A stretch of 64,000 nt of DNA from Burkholderia sp. S171 (GCF_009766085.1 NZ_LMUF01000032.1:30525-94524), one strand, 5' to 3'; counted from the stretch's first letter, positions 53,807-62,554 are shown. Notes: generated by a model from the sequence alone, not told the origin. Numbers and translations: made by a program.

Positions 53807-55414
53807 ATGGCAACAAACAAAGAATTCGATCAGCGCGTGCGGGAAAATCAGCGTGAGCTCGCCGCCAGTATCAGCACACCGTTCGATTTTATCGTGTGCG
53901 GTGCGGGAACATCAGGATGCGTGGTTGCCGCCCGGCTCGCGGCCGATCTGGGCGTGCGTGTGCTGCTCATTGAAGCGGGTGGCCCTGACGAGAGCGAGCT
54001 CGTTCAAGACCCGAACCAGTGGCCCATGACCTTGTTCGGCGAGCTGGACTGGAGTTTTGTCGCGCAAGCGAATTCGCAGCTCAATGGGCGCGCGATCGGG
54101 TATTCAATGGGCAAGGTACTTGGCGGCGGATCCAGCATCAATGTATCCACGTGGTCGCGAGGTCACCAAGCTGATTGGGACTTTTATGCCGACATGGTGT
54201 CTGACGATGCATGGAGTTATCGCGCCGTCCTCGACCTTTATAAAAACCGTATTGAGAAATGGGCAGGGGAGCCAGACACAGCCTACCGAGGCGAACGCGG
54301 CGCAGTGCACGTGCAGCCGGCGCAGAGCCTCTTTCCTTTTTCAGAGCATCTGATGGAGGGTGCTGAATCACTCGGACTGACTCGATTTCCCAACGCGAAT
54401 GGCCGCATGATGGAGGCTGACGCCGGTTGCGCACTGGTCGACGAAACGGTTTGCGAAGGCAGACGCCAGTCGATCTTCCGCTCGTATCTTTATCCGATGA
54501 TGGCGCAACCCAATCTGACCGTCCTGACCGGCGCGCATGTCAACCGTGTCCGGTTTGACAATCGTCGCGCGACAGAGGTCGAGTTCACCTTTGAAGGTAG
54601 CGTGGTGACGGTGGAAGCGACTCGCGAAATCGTATTGTCGTTGGGCGCTATCCACACCCCCAAAGTATTGATGCAATCTGGAATTGGTCCCGCGTCAGAG
54701 TTGGCAGGTGCCGGCATTCCCGCGTTGCAGATCCTGGAGGGCGTCGGGCGCAATTTGCATGATCACGTTTCCATCGCGTCCGTCTGGGCCAGCAATGGCG
54801 ACGTACTTGGCGCTTCTCCGCGTAGCCAGACGGCATGTTTCTGGAAAAGCCGTCCCGAACTGGATAGCCCGAACTTCTACAGCTACGCCATTTCGGGTGC
54901 CTACCTGACACCTGAAAACGCCGTCAGCGCAGAGCCGCCAAGTCATTGCTGGACGCAAGTGATCGGCATGCGGCCTGTCAGCCGCGGTAGCGTCCACCTC
55001 ACCGGCGGCGCAGCAACGGACGCTGTGCGGATCGATGCCAATTACATGGCCGACGCACAGGATCTGATCGACTTGAAAAGCGGTTTGAGTTTCGCACGTG
55101 AAATGGGCAATGCGTCGGCGCTGGCGGGTTCCAGCGTGCATCAGGTCGCGCCGCATTCATTCGAATCCGGCGACCTCGAGCAGTACATCCGGAATGGCTT
55201 GACGACGTTTTGGCATCAAAGTGGCACCGCCAGGATGGGGCTCGATGCAATGTCGGTCGTGGACAGCAAGCTGAAGGTCTATGGCGTTGAGGGCTTGCGA
55301 GTGGCGGACGCGTCCGTTCTTCCGAGGGTCACGAGCGGTAATACGATGGCCCCATGTGTGGTCATTGGTGAGCAAGCCGCAATGTTTTTGCGTGAAACGG
55401 AAGACCTCTCTTAA
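53807..55414 (+). CDS. GMC-family flavin oxidoreductase (choline/alcohol dehydrogenase-like)
   Basis: 535 residues with GGAGG 4 bases before ATG. FAD-binding FIVCGAGTSGCVVAARLAAD at ~27-46, GMC block KVLGGGSSINVSTWSRG near 100, and IVLSLGAIHTPKVLMQSGIG (GMC signature 2) near 280. The C-terminal active site HQSGTARMG gives the first catalytic His, with ASVLPRVTSGNTMAPCVVIG at the end where the second His or Asn is Asn. It oxidises an alcohol or aldehyde using FAD; substrate unknown. The next gene, a peroxiredoxin-like protein, may remove the hydrogen peroxide made if it works as an oxidase. Confidence 0.93.
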   Translation: MATNKEFDQRVRENQRELAASISTPFDFIVCGAGTSGCVVAARLAADLGVRVLLIEAGGPDESELVQDPNQWPMTLFGELDWSFVAQANSQLNGRAIGYSMGKVLGGGSSINVSTWSRGHQADWDFYADMVSDDAWSYRAVLDLYKNRIEKWAGEPDTAYRGERGAVHVQPAQSLFPFSEHLMEGAESLGLTRFPNANGRMMEADAGCALVDETVCEGRRQSIFRSYLYPMMAQPNLTVLTGAHVNRVRFDNRRATEVEFTFEGSVVTVEATREIVLSLGAIHTPKVLMQSGIGPASELAGAGIPALQILEGVGRNLHDHVSIASVWASNGDVLGASPRSQTACFWKSRPELDSPNFYSYAISGAYLTPENAVSAEPPSHCWTQVIGMRPVSRGSVHLTGGAATDAVRIDANYMADAQDLIDLKSGLSFAREMGNASALAGSSVHQVAPHSFESGDLEQYIRNGLTTFWHQSGTARMGLDAMSVVDSKLKVYGVEGLRVADASVLPRVTSGNTMAPCVVIGEQAAMFLRETEDLS

Positions 55415-55518
55415 AACAAGTTGGCAGAGGAACAGCGCTGAGTTGCTTATCGTTTTTTGAATGCGGAAATGCTCTTGCTCAAGCAACCGTATCAAGCAAC
55501 CGTAAAGGATGGTCCAAA

Positions 55519-56175
55519 ATGACTGGCATGATTTCAGAGTTGGCAAAGATACGCGCCTTGCGCGATCAGTTCGTACCGGAAACACAAACCTCAGTGATGG
55601 ACCGCGCGATAAACGACCTGGTCGCGTCCGGAATCCGGAACTCCTGTCTGCGCGCTGGAGACCGCGTTCCCGATTTCAGCTTGCCCTCTATCCGGGGAGA
55701 GCAGGTAAACGTACGCACGTTGCTGCTGTCGGGTCCCATCGTTCTTAGTTTTTATCGGGGGGGCTGGTGTCCGTATTGCAATATTGAGTTGCGGGCACTA
55801 CAGCAAGTGCTTCCCGAGATTGAACGCCTTGGTGCGTCTATTGTGGCTGTCTCTGCGGAGCTGCGCAATCGGCAAGTCGAGTCGGAGAGGGAAAACGCAT
55901 TGACGTTTCCGGTGCTCACCGATCTTGGTAACGACGTCGCAAGGCTTTTCGGCATTGTCTATGAACTGGATGAGGACCTGTTGCAGGTCTATCGTGAAAG
56001 GGGACATGAACTTGAGACTGCGAATGGTCCCCAAGGCGCTAACACACTAGCGCTGCCCGCTACTTTCGTAATCAATCAGAGCGGGACCATTCGCCTGGCC
56101 TATATCAACGAGGACTACGCGGAGCGCCTTTCCACCGACGAGATTTTGCGCGCACTAAAGACGTTGAGCGAATGA
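55519..56175 (+). CDS. AhpC/TSA peroxiredoxin-like protein with canonical CPYC
   Basis: 218 residues. PDFSLPSIRGEQVNV, then IVLSFYRGGWCPYCNIELRA with Cys84 and Cys87, and LPATFVINQSGTIRLAYINE. This is the RGGWCPYC subgroup of AhpC/TSA proteins, thought to be thiol peroxidases or disulfide reductases. Two short direct repeats (CAAGCAACCGTA) sit just upstream at 55480-55504. Same strand as the GMC oxidoreductase with a 104-base gap. Compare the altered WCSFG motif of the paralog at 5976-6629. Confidence 0.9.
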   Translation: MTGMISELAKIRALRDQFVPETQTSVMDRAINDLVASGIRNSCLRAGDRVPDFSLPSIRGEQVNVRTLLLSGPIVLSFYRGGWCPYCNIELRALQQVLPEIERLGASIVAVSAELRNRQVESERENALTFPVLTDLGNDVARLFGIVYELDEDLLQVYRERGHELETANGPQGANTLALPATFVINQSGTIRLAYINEDYAERLSTDEILRALKTLSE

Positions 56176-56194
56176 TCGGCTCGATGCGACTTGG

Positions 56195-57070
56195 TCATTG
56201 CGGCAGGCGCTCGGCAAGGAACGTGCGGATCGACTGTGCAATGGGCTCCGCGTGCGTCTCTAGCGCAAAGTGCCCGGTATCGAGCATTTCGATCTGAGCA
56301 TGCTCGATGTCTCTCACGAAAGCCTTCGCTCCGGCGGGAACAAAGTAGGGGTCCTTTGCTCCCCAAATCGCTAAGAGCGGCGGCTGATATTCCCGGAAAT
56401 AGCGTTGAAACTCCGGGTACATCTTCACGTTGTTGGCATAGTCCAGAAATAGGTCCAGTTGGATATCCATATTTCCCGGGCGATTCATCAGCGCCGTGTC
56501 CAGCGTGTACCCCTCTGGCGCAATCGCGCTCTCCTCGGACATTCCAGTGAAATATTCGTTGCGAACACCGTTGTTGGTCAGCGCTGCGCGGATTGCTTCG
56601 CGATTTTTCGACGTTGGTTCTCGCCAATATCGTTGAATAGGGGACCATGCATCGCCAAGCCCTTCCTCGTAGGCGTTACCGTTCTGTGAAATGCTTGCCG
56701 TCACGCGTTCCGGGTGTGCCAGGGCAAGACGCAGACCGGTAGGTGCACCATAGTCAAAAATATACATGGCGTATTTTTCAAGGCCTAACGTGTCCGTAAA
56801 GGAGACTAGCGTGTTTGCCAGCGCGTCGAAGCTATAAACATAGTCGGGCGCCACTTCGGTGAATCCGAATCCTGGCAGGTCGGGCGCAATCACGCGGTAA
56901 CGATCGGCCAAGCGCGGTATCAGCTCACGAAACTGGAATGACGAGGTCGGGAAACCGTGCAACAGCAGAATCACAGGTGCATTTGCAGGCCCCGCTTCGC
57001 GATAGAAAACATTGGTGCCGTTCACAAGCACGCGGTCAGTGCGGGTTAGTGGAATATTTACGTGGTCCAT
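56195..57070 (-). CDS. Alpha/beta hydrolase, haloalkane dehalogenase / epoxide hydrolase type
   Basis: 291 residues from the ATG at 57070, 6 bases after GGAG. Oxyanion block LLLHGFPTSSFQFREL near 36-50. The nucleophile position reads YIFDYGAPTG, so Asp106 is the nucleophile, which points to haloalkane dehalogenases, fluoroacetate dehalogenases and epoxide hydrolases and not to serine esterases. DTGHFALETH near 270 supplies the His. No signal peptide. Convergent with the peroxiredoxin-like gene, 19 bases apart, with no visible terminator between. Substrate unknown. Confidence 0.88.
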   Translation of the reverse strand: MDHVNIPLTRTDRVLVNGTNVFYREAGPANAPVILLLHGFPTSSFQFRELIPRLADRYRVIAPDLPGFGFTEVAPDYVYSFDALANTLVSFTDTLGLEKYAMYIFDYGAPTGLRLALAHPERVTASISQNGNAYEEGLGDAWSPIQRYWREPTSKNREAIRAALTNNGVRNEYFTGMSEESAIAPEGYTLDTALMNRPGNMDIQLDLFLDYANNVKMYPEFQRYFREYQPPLLAIWGAKDPYFVPAGAKAFVRDIEHAQIEMLDTGHFALETHAEPIAQSIRTFLAERLPQ

Positions 57071-57332
57071 TTCATTCTCCAGGCGTAAGTGCATTTCTTC
57101 GGCGCGTCTGAACGTAAGCTTAGGCGAGATACTGCGCCCCTGCGTGACAGGAGCATCTCACGGTGCCAATAAACTTAGGTATGAGCCGCAAGCAGCGAAT
57201 TGCTCGATAGGGTATCGGCTCAGAACGGGGATTTTTGAAGGGTATTGGGGGCTGTGCAATTCGCTTCTTTTTTCGGGGATTCAGCGGTAAATGGCACACG
57301 CGGGCGCGCCTGCTCGAATGGGAGCCTATTGC

Positions 57333-57368
57333 TTACCGTTTGGTAAATCTATAAAATGGGTATAGATT
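57333..57368. promoter_or_regulatory. Operator dyads of the Xre-RES toxin-antitoxin operon
   Basis: Two adjacent inverted repeats: TTACC-GTTT-GGTAA (57333-57346) and AATCTATA-N7-TATAGATT (57346-57368, a perfect 8-base arm). The second ends 21 bases before the antitoxin ATG and overlaps AT-rich DNA that would be the promoter, fitting autorepression by the antitoxin. Confidence 0.6.
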
Positions 57369-57389
57369 GTTGCTCATTTGGAGAACGGC

Positions 57390-57917
57390 ATGACGGCAGA
57401 AGCAATCGCAAAACGGCAACATTCGCGCAGTAAAAAGGTTAGCGGCTCAGCGGCGAAGTCGGCAATAGCCGCAAGGCTCGCGCACATCGGGACAGACGGG
57501 CTGGGGTCCCACGACGACGACTTCACCTTCTTTCTCGGCCTCGACCAGATCGAGCAGTCTCACTTGATTCGCGATGGTATGGAGGCGGTGATTGTCAGCC
57601 GCATCGCCAATGAGTTGCTGGACATCCCGGTCCAGACGCTGCTGGCCAGTTTGCGCCTGCCGAGCAGCACGATCAACCGCAAGATCTCGCAGGGGGAGCG
57701 GCTCAGCGCGAGTGAGTCGGACCGCGCTGCACGCACCATGTTGGCTTACGCACAGGCAAAGGATGTTCTCGAGGACGAAAAACTCGCCGCCGAGTGGTTG
57801 TTGAGGCCCAATGTCCAATTGCGCGATGAACGGCCATTGGACATGCTGGATACGCAAACTGGGTACGACCGTGTTCGTGACATTCTCCTGCGACTTGAAT
57901 ATGGCGTTACCGTATGA
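57390..57917 (+). CDS. Xre/MbcA/ParS-type antitoxin
   Basis: 175 residues from ATG 57390, 6 bases after GGAG (a TTG at 57378 is inside the ribosome site region). An N-terminal helical Xre-like region (~50-110, including IANELLDIPVQTLLASLRLP and INRKISQGERLSASESDRAA) is followed by the MbcA/ParS/Xre C-terminal toxin-binding domain (AKDVLEDEKLAAEWLLRPN, RPLDMLDTQTGYDRVRDIL, LEYG). This antitoxin neutralises the RES toxin encoded next; the stop overlaps its start as ATGA. Confidence 0.93.
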   Translation: MTAEAIAKRQHSRSKKVSGSAAKSAIAARLAHIGTDGLGSHDDDFTFFLGLDQIEQSHLIRDGMEAVIVSRIANELLDIPVQTLLASLRLPSSTINRKISQGERLSASESDRAARTMLAYAQAKDVLEDEKLAAEWLLRPNVQLRDERPLDMLDTQTGYDRVRDILLRLEYGVTV

Positions 57918-58384
57918 AGGTGTTTCGTCTTGCAAAAGAGAAGCCTGGCAAGTACCGGGCCGACGACTTGAGCGGTAACGGTGCGGCGCTTGCAGGTGGT
58001 CGCTGGAATCCGCGAGGCGTCGCGGTGGTGTACACATGTTGTCACGCATCAACAGCGGTCCTCGAGGCGCGCGTTCACGCGTCGGGACTCTTGCCGGTGG
58101 CGAATCTTTATCTGGTCACGCTCGAAGTGCCGGACAAAGCGGTGTCGAGCGCTTACGTGCCAGATCTACCGGATGACTGGAACGCGTTAGATCGTGATCC
58201 GGCCTCCACAGTCGATCTTTCGAGGCAATGGCTGGAAGAAGGCAAACGGCTCGCCATGCGCGTTCCTTCCGTCGTTTGCCCGAATGACGACAACCTGATT
58301 CTCAATCCGGCACATCCTGGCATGAAGCATGTAGTCGTGCTGCATAAGCAGCGCTTCGAGTTGGATCGGCGCCTTTTCAAGTGA
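57914..58384 (+). CDS. RES-domain NAD-degrading toxin
   Basis: 156 residues, overlapping the antitoxin by 4 bases. The name-giving residues are visible: Arg in LAGGRWNPRG, Tyr-Thr in VAVVYTCCHASTAVLEARVH with the Glu, and a late Ser in MRVPSVVC. RES toxins bind NAD in an ADP-ribosyltransferase-like fold and deplete it. LILNPAHPGMKHV is the typical C-terminal block. Intact with its antitoxin, so the module is likely functional. Confidence 0.93.
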   Translation: MKVFRLAKEKPGKYRADDLSGNGAALAGGRWNPRGVAVVYTCCHASTAVLEARVHASGLLPVANLYLVTLEVPDKAVSSAYVPDLPDDWNALDRDPASTVDLSRQWLEEGKRLAMRVPSVVCPNDDNLILNPAHPGMKHVVVLHKQRFELDRRLFK

Positions 58385-58630
58385 ATAGGTAAAGCGGGTA
58401 GACCAGACGGGTACAACGCCGTCGGTTATGTGCATGCCAGCTCGAGCGCGTCCAAGGGAGGCCCCGACTTCTGCTGAACTGGCCAACGATGCAGGGCCGT
58501 GCAGAAAGACGGCCAAGGCAGCATAGACGTTCGCCGCCCGTCGGCGCCATTAAATACCGCGGTGGGTCATTTGATTTGCCTCGGACCTACGTCTTTGGTA
58601 CGTGACGCGTCCGCGCGACGCTAAGCAAAC

Positions 58631-59023
58631 TCAGACATGATCGGCCGCGGGCTTTTCGTGCCGTTCTGTGACCGCCATCGTCAGGTTTAAAAGGGCGTAC
58701 AGCTCACCCGGACTGGTTGCCTCAACTTCAACCTCGCTCATTGTCAGGCGCAATGTACGCCCGGCTCGACCTTGCAGCCAGGCGCAGGCTGCCGCGGTCA
58801 GTGTGGACCCGGCGACGGGGGTGAATGGGACCAGAAACTCCCCAACGAAGCCGTCACCCCCATCCGCGTGGTCGGTCGTGAAAGTTACCGCTCGAATCTG
58901 GCCACCCTCGGCACGGGCGAGGCTATAGAACTGCCGCAGCTCGCGCTGGTATCCGGGACTGAAGGCGGCCTCGTCGTCGGGTGCGCGCACCAGGGTCAGG
59001 CGCAGGGTGTCCGTGGTCGGCAT
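58631..59023 (-). CDS. Small protein of unknown function, possibly EACC1-like
   Basis: 130 residues from the ATG at 59023; an ATG at 59038 is possible. Not recognised with confidence. LRLTLVRAPDDEAAFSPGYQ starts the protein; the C-terminal half, LTAAACAWLQGRAGRTLRLT followed by MSEVEVEATSPGELYALL, resembles the effector-associated constant component EACC1 seen near conflict-system effectors, but this is a weak pattern match. No signal or membrane segment. No partner gene is adjacent; toxin-antitoxin modules lie on both sides. The 246 bases to its left hold nothing clear. Confidence 0.6.
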   Translation of the reverse strand: MPTTDTLRLTLVRAPDDEAAFSPGYQRELRQFYSLARAEGGQIRAVTFTTDHADGGDGFVGEFLVPFTPVAGSTLTAAACAWLQGRAGRTLRLTMSEVEVEATSPGELYALLNLTMAVTERHEKPAADHV

Positions 59024-59038
59024 GGCGTGCTCTTGCAT

Positions 59039-59559
59039 ATGTGATAAAGGACAATATCAGATAAAGAAAGGTGCCACGCCGGTTGCACGGTCATCTTGCT
59101 GAAGGTAAAGATGAATTGCGATGGCGCGGGTTGAGTTTGACGGCTTCGAGGAGGAGCCGGACAGCTATCCCATCCGCTTGCGCACTCGTTTATACAAGGA
59201 TTTCAGTGGGTGTTTGATCGTTTTCGCTTCAAGAAGGGCGGAAACGCGCCAAGCATAAAACATAAATTTCTCGGACCGAGATCTGAATACTTCTTGAGGA
59301 ATTATCTAAGTAAACGACGGGCGAGACACTTTTCCTCGGCCTCTGGCGGCGTTTGAATCCCGATTTATGTGTTCGGGCATCAACGTATCTTCCTGGATAA
59401 TTCATTATTTGTGTGAGGAAAGAGACACTGCGAAGTCAGGACCTGGAGCATTCTCGTCTCTGTGCACCGGGATACCAGCAGACCTCGTCGAACGCATTGC
59501 GAGCCTGGCTCCCACGAACCGCGTTGAGCACCGCAGGCTGCAAAGGAGACGAGCGAGCT
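59039..59559. other. Intergenic region
   Basis: About 520 bases. A 45-codon frame (59121-59258, MARVEFDGFEEEPD...) has plausible composition but no recognisable homology and no strong ribosome site, so it is not called. No terminator seen. Confidence 0.4.
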
Positions 59560-59955
59560 ATGGGTTTATTTGATAGGAACACGCTGACCCAGCACGAGAC
59601 GATAGCCATCGCCACGCTCATAATTTCCGCTGAGATCCAAGGACTGTTCGACAATGCGCCCGTCAGCCGGGTCGCCCATTCGAGCTATCTTGGGGACATC
59701 CTTCGTTCACTCAAGTTGGACGCCGGCAAGCCAAAGACCTTGAGCGCGACACGCCAGAGGGCCATGGTCAACTTCGTTTCCCTGGCTGTTCGAGAATTGG
59801 CCAAGACAGTGCCCGCGCATCAACTCCGCTATCTGGTCAGTCTGACCTTAAGTTGCAGCGCGTTAATCTTGTCGGATATCAGTCGATGCCCTCAAGAACT
59901 CGTTGATTGGTATGAGGCGGTATCCAGAGAGCTACGGCGAAACAAGCTCGTCTAG
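59560..59955 (+). CDS. Helical protein of unknown function
   Basis: 131 residues from ATG 59560, with AAGGAG 11 bases upstream. Not recognised. It is predicted mostly alpha-helical: HETIAIATLIISAEIQGLFD, VNFVSLAVRELAKTV and LVSLTLSCSALILSDI form amphipathic to hydrophobic helices. No signal peptide. Its stop overlaps the end of a decayed RES gene on the other strand. It lies inside the toxin-antitoxin island, so a link to defence or stress is possible but unproven. Confidence 0.6.
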   Translation: MGLFDRNTLTQHETIAIATLIISAEIQGLFDNAPVSRVAHSSYLGDILRSLKLDAGKPKTLSATRQRAMVNFVSLAVRELAKTVPAHQLRYLVSLTLSCSALILSDISRCPQELVDWYEAVSRELRRNKLV

Positions 59956-60262
59956 GCTCTATCCGCCGCAGCAAAAGTCGCGGTGCGCGTTGCATGCGCG
60001 CCGCGATAGAAATCCTCCCAGAGCAAGTCCCATTCAGGCGCGTTAAACCCTTCGCGAAAATCAACGATCGGTGCGGCGCTAATCTGATAGGTCACGAACG
60101 TACCCGGTGGCAGAAGCGTCGAGATCTGTTTGTATTCATCAATGGCCCTTTGTGCATCGAGTGCGAGGTAGAGCGCCTCGACCGGCCGATTAACGCGGCC
60201 ACCGGGAGGTAGCCACGCCAGCGCCGCTGAGAGGCATTGAAGCCCACTTGAGCGTGTGAACG
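59952..60262 (-). pseudogene. RES-domain toxin remnant
   Basis: The minus strand encodes GGRVNRPVEALYLALDAQRA, then IDEYKQISTLLPPGTFVTYQ and ISAAPIVDFREGF, a RES domain. Just upstream WASMPLSGAGVATS belongs to the same domain but in another frame, and the C-terminal third, including the final catalytic Ser region, is absent. No Xre antitoxin is next to it. It is more like the longer RES subgroup than the intact copy at 57914. Confidence 0.7.
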
Positions 60263-60275
60263 CTGTAGGCGGTAG

Positions 60276-60338
60276 GCGGTGATGCGGTGATGCGGTGATG
60301 CGGTGATGCGGTGATGCGGTGATGCGGTGATGCGGTGA
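60276..60338. repeat. 8-base tandem repeat (GCGGTGAT), about eight copies
   Basis: Seven full copies of GCGGTGAT plus seven bases of an eighth, perfect throughout. It sits at the point where the RES remnant begins and the AT-rich gap starts. Unit length is not a multiple of three. Confidence 0.95.
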
Positions 60339-60491
60339 AATTTTATATAGTATCTAGTTACTTAGAAATTGATAATAACATTTATGTTAAATTGTTTGTC
60401 AATGCCTCGAACAGTTTTGGCGGTCGACGTGGCTCAACAGGAACTTAGATCTCGATAATGTCTGAACACATGCGTGTTTCAGCGCTTCGCT

Positions 60492-60545
60492 CACTGCGGC
60501 AGCATGCCCACAGCATACCGGCATGCTGCCGCAGTGGTCTTTTTG
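60492..60545 (+). terminator. Strong intrinsic terminator, orphan
   Basis: A perfect 17-base stem, CACTGCGGCAGCATGCC at 60492-60508 and its complement at 60520-60536, with an 11-base loop, is followed by GTCTTTTT. No plus-strand gene ends nearby; the last is at 59955. The DNA from 60341 to 60490 is AT-rich and starts with TATAGTATC. A small RNA of ~100-180 bases could end here. Confidence 0.8.
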
Positions 60546-60769
60546 CCAGTTGTTGATGTCACAGATTCCCGTCTGTCCTGCCGGCCGCGTGCGCTACTCG
60601 AAGGTCAAACGTCGATCCGTAGATGGCAGCGCTGTGAATGCATACATTATTCTCCCTAAATACAAGAAAGTCGGTATTTCTGGAGAATAAATCATACAGC
60701 GTGAGCCTGAAAATCCCCATGCTGCGAAGCGCGTTACTCATCGTCGCCTGTCATCAGCGCGCGGGCGTT

Positions 60770-60826
60770 GCATGATTTATTCTTTGTAACTTCAAATTAA
60801 AGGGGTGTATGCTATAAAAATCATGC
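60770..60826. promoter_or_regulatory. AbiE promoter with flanking inverted repeats
   Basis: GCATGATTT (60770-60778) and AAATCATGC (60818-60826) are exact inverted copies around a likely promoter: TTGTAA at 60784-60789 and TATGCT at 60808-60813, 18 bases apart. The start of abiEi is 13 bases further. AbiEi antitoxins are known to repress their operon through inverted repeats. Confidence 0.6.
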
Positions 60827-60838
60827 GTTATCGACGGA

Positions 60839-61582
60839 ATGGCCAGCAAGACACTTCAACGGCTCATGGCAAGCGCGCCGCGCGGGCAACCGCTCACGCC
60901 ACAAATGCTTCGCGATTGCGGGGTGAGCGCCCAGCAAACCACCTATCTCGTTAACGCCGGATGGCTGCAACGCCTGTCAAAGGGTGCCTATCTGCTCGCT
61001 GGTGACACGCCCACCCGGGATGGGGTACTGGCCTATCTGGCCCAGCGGATACCAGGCCTTCACGTCGGCGGCAGAACGGCCCTGGACTGGCAGGGGGTAC
61101 GTCACAACCTGAGCTTTCGCGAGCGCGTCGTACTGTGGGCTGAACGCCCTTACGTCATGCCGGACTGGGTGGGCGAACATATGCCCTATACCCTGCAGAC
61201 CACCCGCCTGTTCGACCAAAGCATGCCGGAAAACGCTGCGCTGTCACCGCTGCCGAACCGCGATCCCTCCCTGCTCGTTTCCGAGCCCGAGCGCGCGCTG
61301 CTTGAACTCGCCAGCGATGTCGGCAAACGACGTGCGAAAGGGCAGTCGCTCGAGGAGGCCATGAGCCTCGCGTCCTCGCTTCGCAATCTCCGGCCGACGG
61401 TCCTGGACACCCTCCTCTCGCACTGCACGCGCGTCAAGGTCGTCAAGCTGGTGCGCGATCTTGGTGAGGCGGGCGGATTTCCCTGGGGCCAGGACCTCCA
61501 GCGGCACGTCGACCGGCTCGGGCCCGGCCGACGCTGGACCAGTAGCCGCAAGGGCGGCCCCCGCCTCACGCTGAAGGCCTGA
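60839..61582 (+). CDS. abiEi: AbiEi-type antitoxin (type IV TA)
   Basis: 247 residues. The N-terminal winged helix-turn-helix (LTPQMLRDCGVSAQQTTYLV, LQRLSKGAYLLAGD) matches the AbiEi_3 antitoxin N-domain. A C-terminal domain follows with HVGGRTALDWQGV and SEPERALLELASDV, both standard in AbiEi-like regulators. It represses the operon and antagonises the nucleotidyltransferase toxin without direct binding. The toxin gene follows after 34 bases but is frameshifted. The ATG at 60839 is preceded by only a weak ribosome site (GACGGA). Confidence 0.9.
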   Translation: MASKTLQRLMASAPRGQPLTPQMLRDCGVSAQQTTYLVNAGWLQRLSKGAYLLAGDTPTRDGVLAYLAQRIPGLHVGGRTALDWQGVRHNLSFRERVVLWAERPYVMPDWVGEHMPYTLQTTRLFDQSMPENAALSPLPNRDPSLLVSEPERALLELASDVGKRRAKGQSLEEAMSLASSLRNLRPTVLDTLLSHCTRVKVVKLVRDLGEAGGFPWGQDLQRHVDRLGPGRRWTSSRKGGPRLTLKA

Positions 61583-61616
61583 TCTGCACGCCCCCTTAAA
61601 GCTCAACGTCCTCTCA

Positions 61617-62554
61617 ATGAACGATCAATACCTCAATACGGTTCGCCTCATGCTGGCGATTGCGCCAGATGTTTTTGACACACCCCACTTCGCGATGAAA
61701 GGGGGCACCGCCATCAACATGTTTGTTCAGGATCTGCCCCGTCTGTCCGTCGATATCGACGTGGTCATGTGTTCCCATGAGCCGGGCCGCGACGAGGCTC
61801 TCGCCATCATCCATGACGAACTCGCTCGCGCCCGGCAGGCCGTCGGGCGACAGGGACATAGGGTTACCCTGGCCACCGCCAGTGGCAGAAACAAGGCGAC
61901 GACGTTAAATTGACTGTCTCGTCCGCTGAAGCCCAGGTCAAGGTTGAGGTGAACTACGTTTTTCGCGGCACATTAACGCCGACCGTAACGCGCAGTGTCG
62001 TGCCGCGCGCACAGGCCATGTTCCGCGTCGACTTCGAAGTGCCGACGCTTGCCGATGCTGAGCTTTACGGGAGCAAACTTGTTGCGGCACTGGACCGGCA
62101 GCATCCGCGCGATATTTTTGATGTGCAGCACATGTATGACACTTATGGTCTGCGCCAGGACGTCGTGACGGCTTTTGTCGGCTATCTGGCTGGGCATAAC
62201 CGCCCCGTCCACGAGGTACTCTTTGCGAAGCCGAGATCGCTTGAGGACGAATACGAGGCCGGCTTTGTCGGCATGACCGTTGATCAGGTCGATCTGGCTG
62301 CACTTGAGGCCGTTCAGTCTCGGCTCCACCATGACCTTCCAAGGGCGTTGACCGCGGAGCACCGCGAATTTCTCGCCTCGCTCGTGAGACTCGAGCCAGA
62401 CTGGTCACTGATGCCGTACGACCATCTACGCGACCTACCGGCAATCCGCTGGAAGGTCGAGAATCTTGGCAAGCTTAAGACACGCGACGCGACGCGCTTT
62501 GCCCATCAGGAGGCGTTACTGGAGCAAGGCTTCGCGGCGCTCGATGACAGCTAG
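61617..62554 (+). pseudogene. abiEii: AbiEii-type nucleotidyltransferase toxin, frameshifted
   Basis: Two frames together give ~312 residues, the usual AbiEii length. Part 1 (61617-61913) has the nucleotidyltransferase motif KGGTAINMFVQDLPRLSVDI with DIDVVM. It ends at TGA 61911 just after ATTLN. Part 2 resumes at 61910 with LTVSSAEAQVKVEVNYVFRG and runs to 62554 with ELYGSKLVAALDRQHPRDIF. Loss of one A from a run (TTAAAATTG to TTAAATTG) would explain the break. It may be a true pseudogene, a sequencing error, or a TTGA coupled reinitiation. Confidence 0.85.

Noticed and set aside
60276..60338. CRISPR or iteron origin for the 8-base repeats
   Set aside because: Unit too short and contiguous; no replication or partition gene near.
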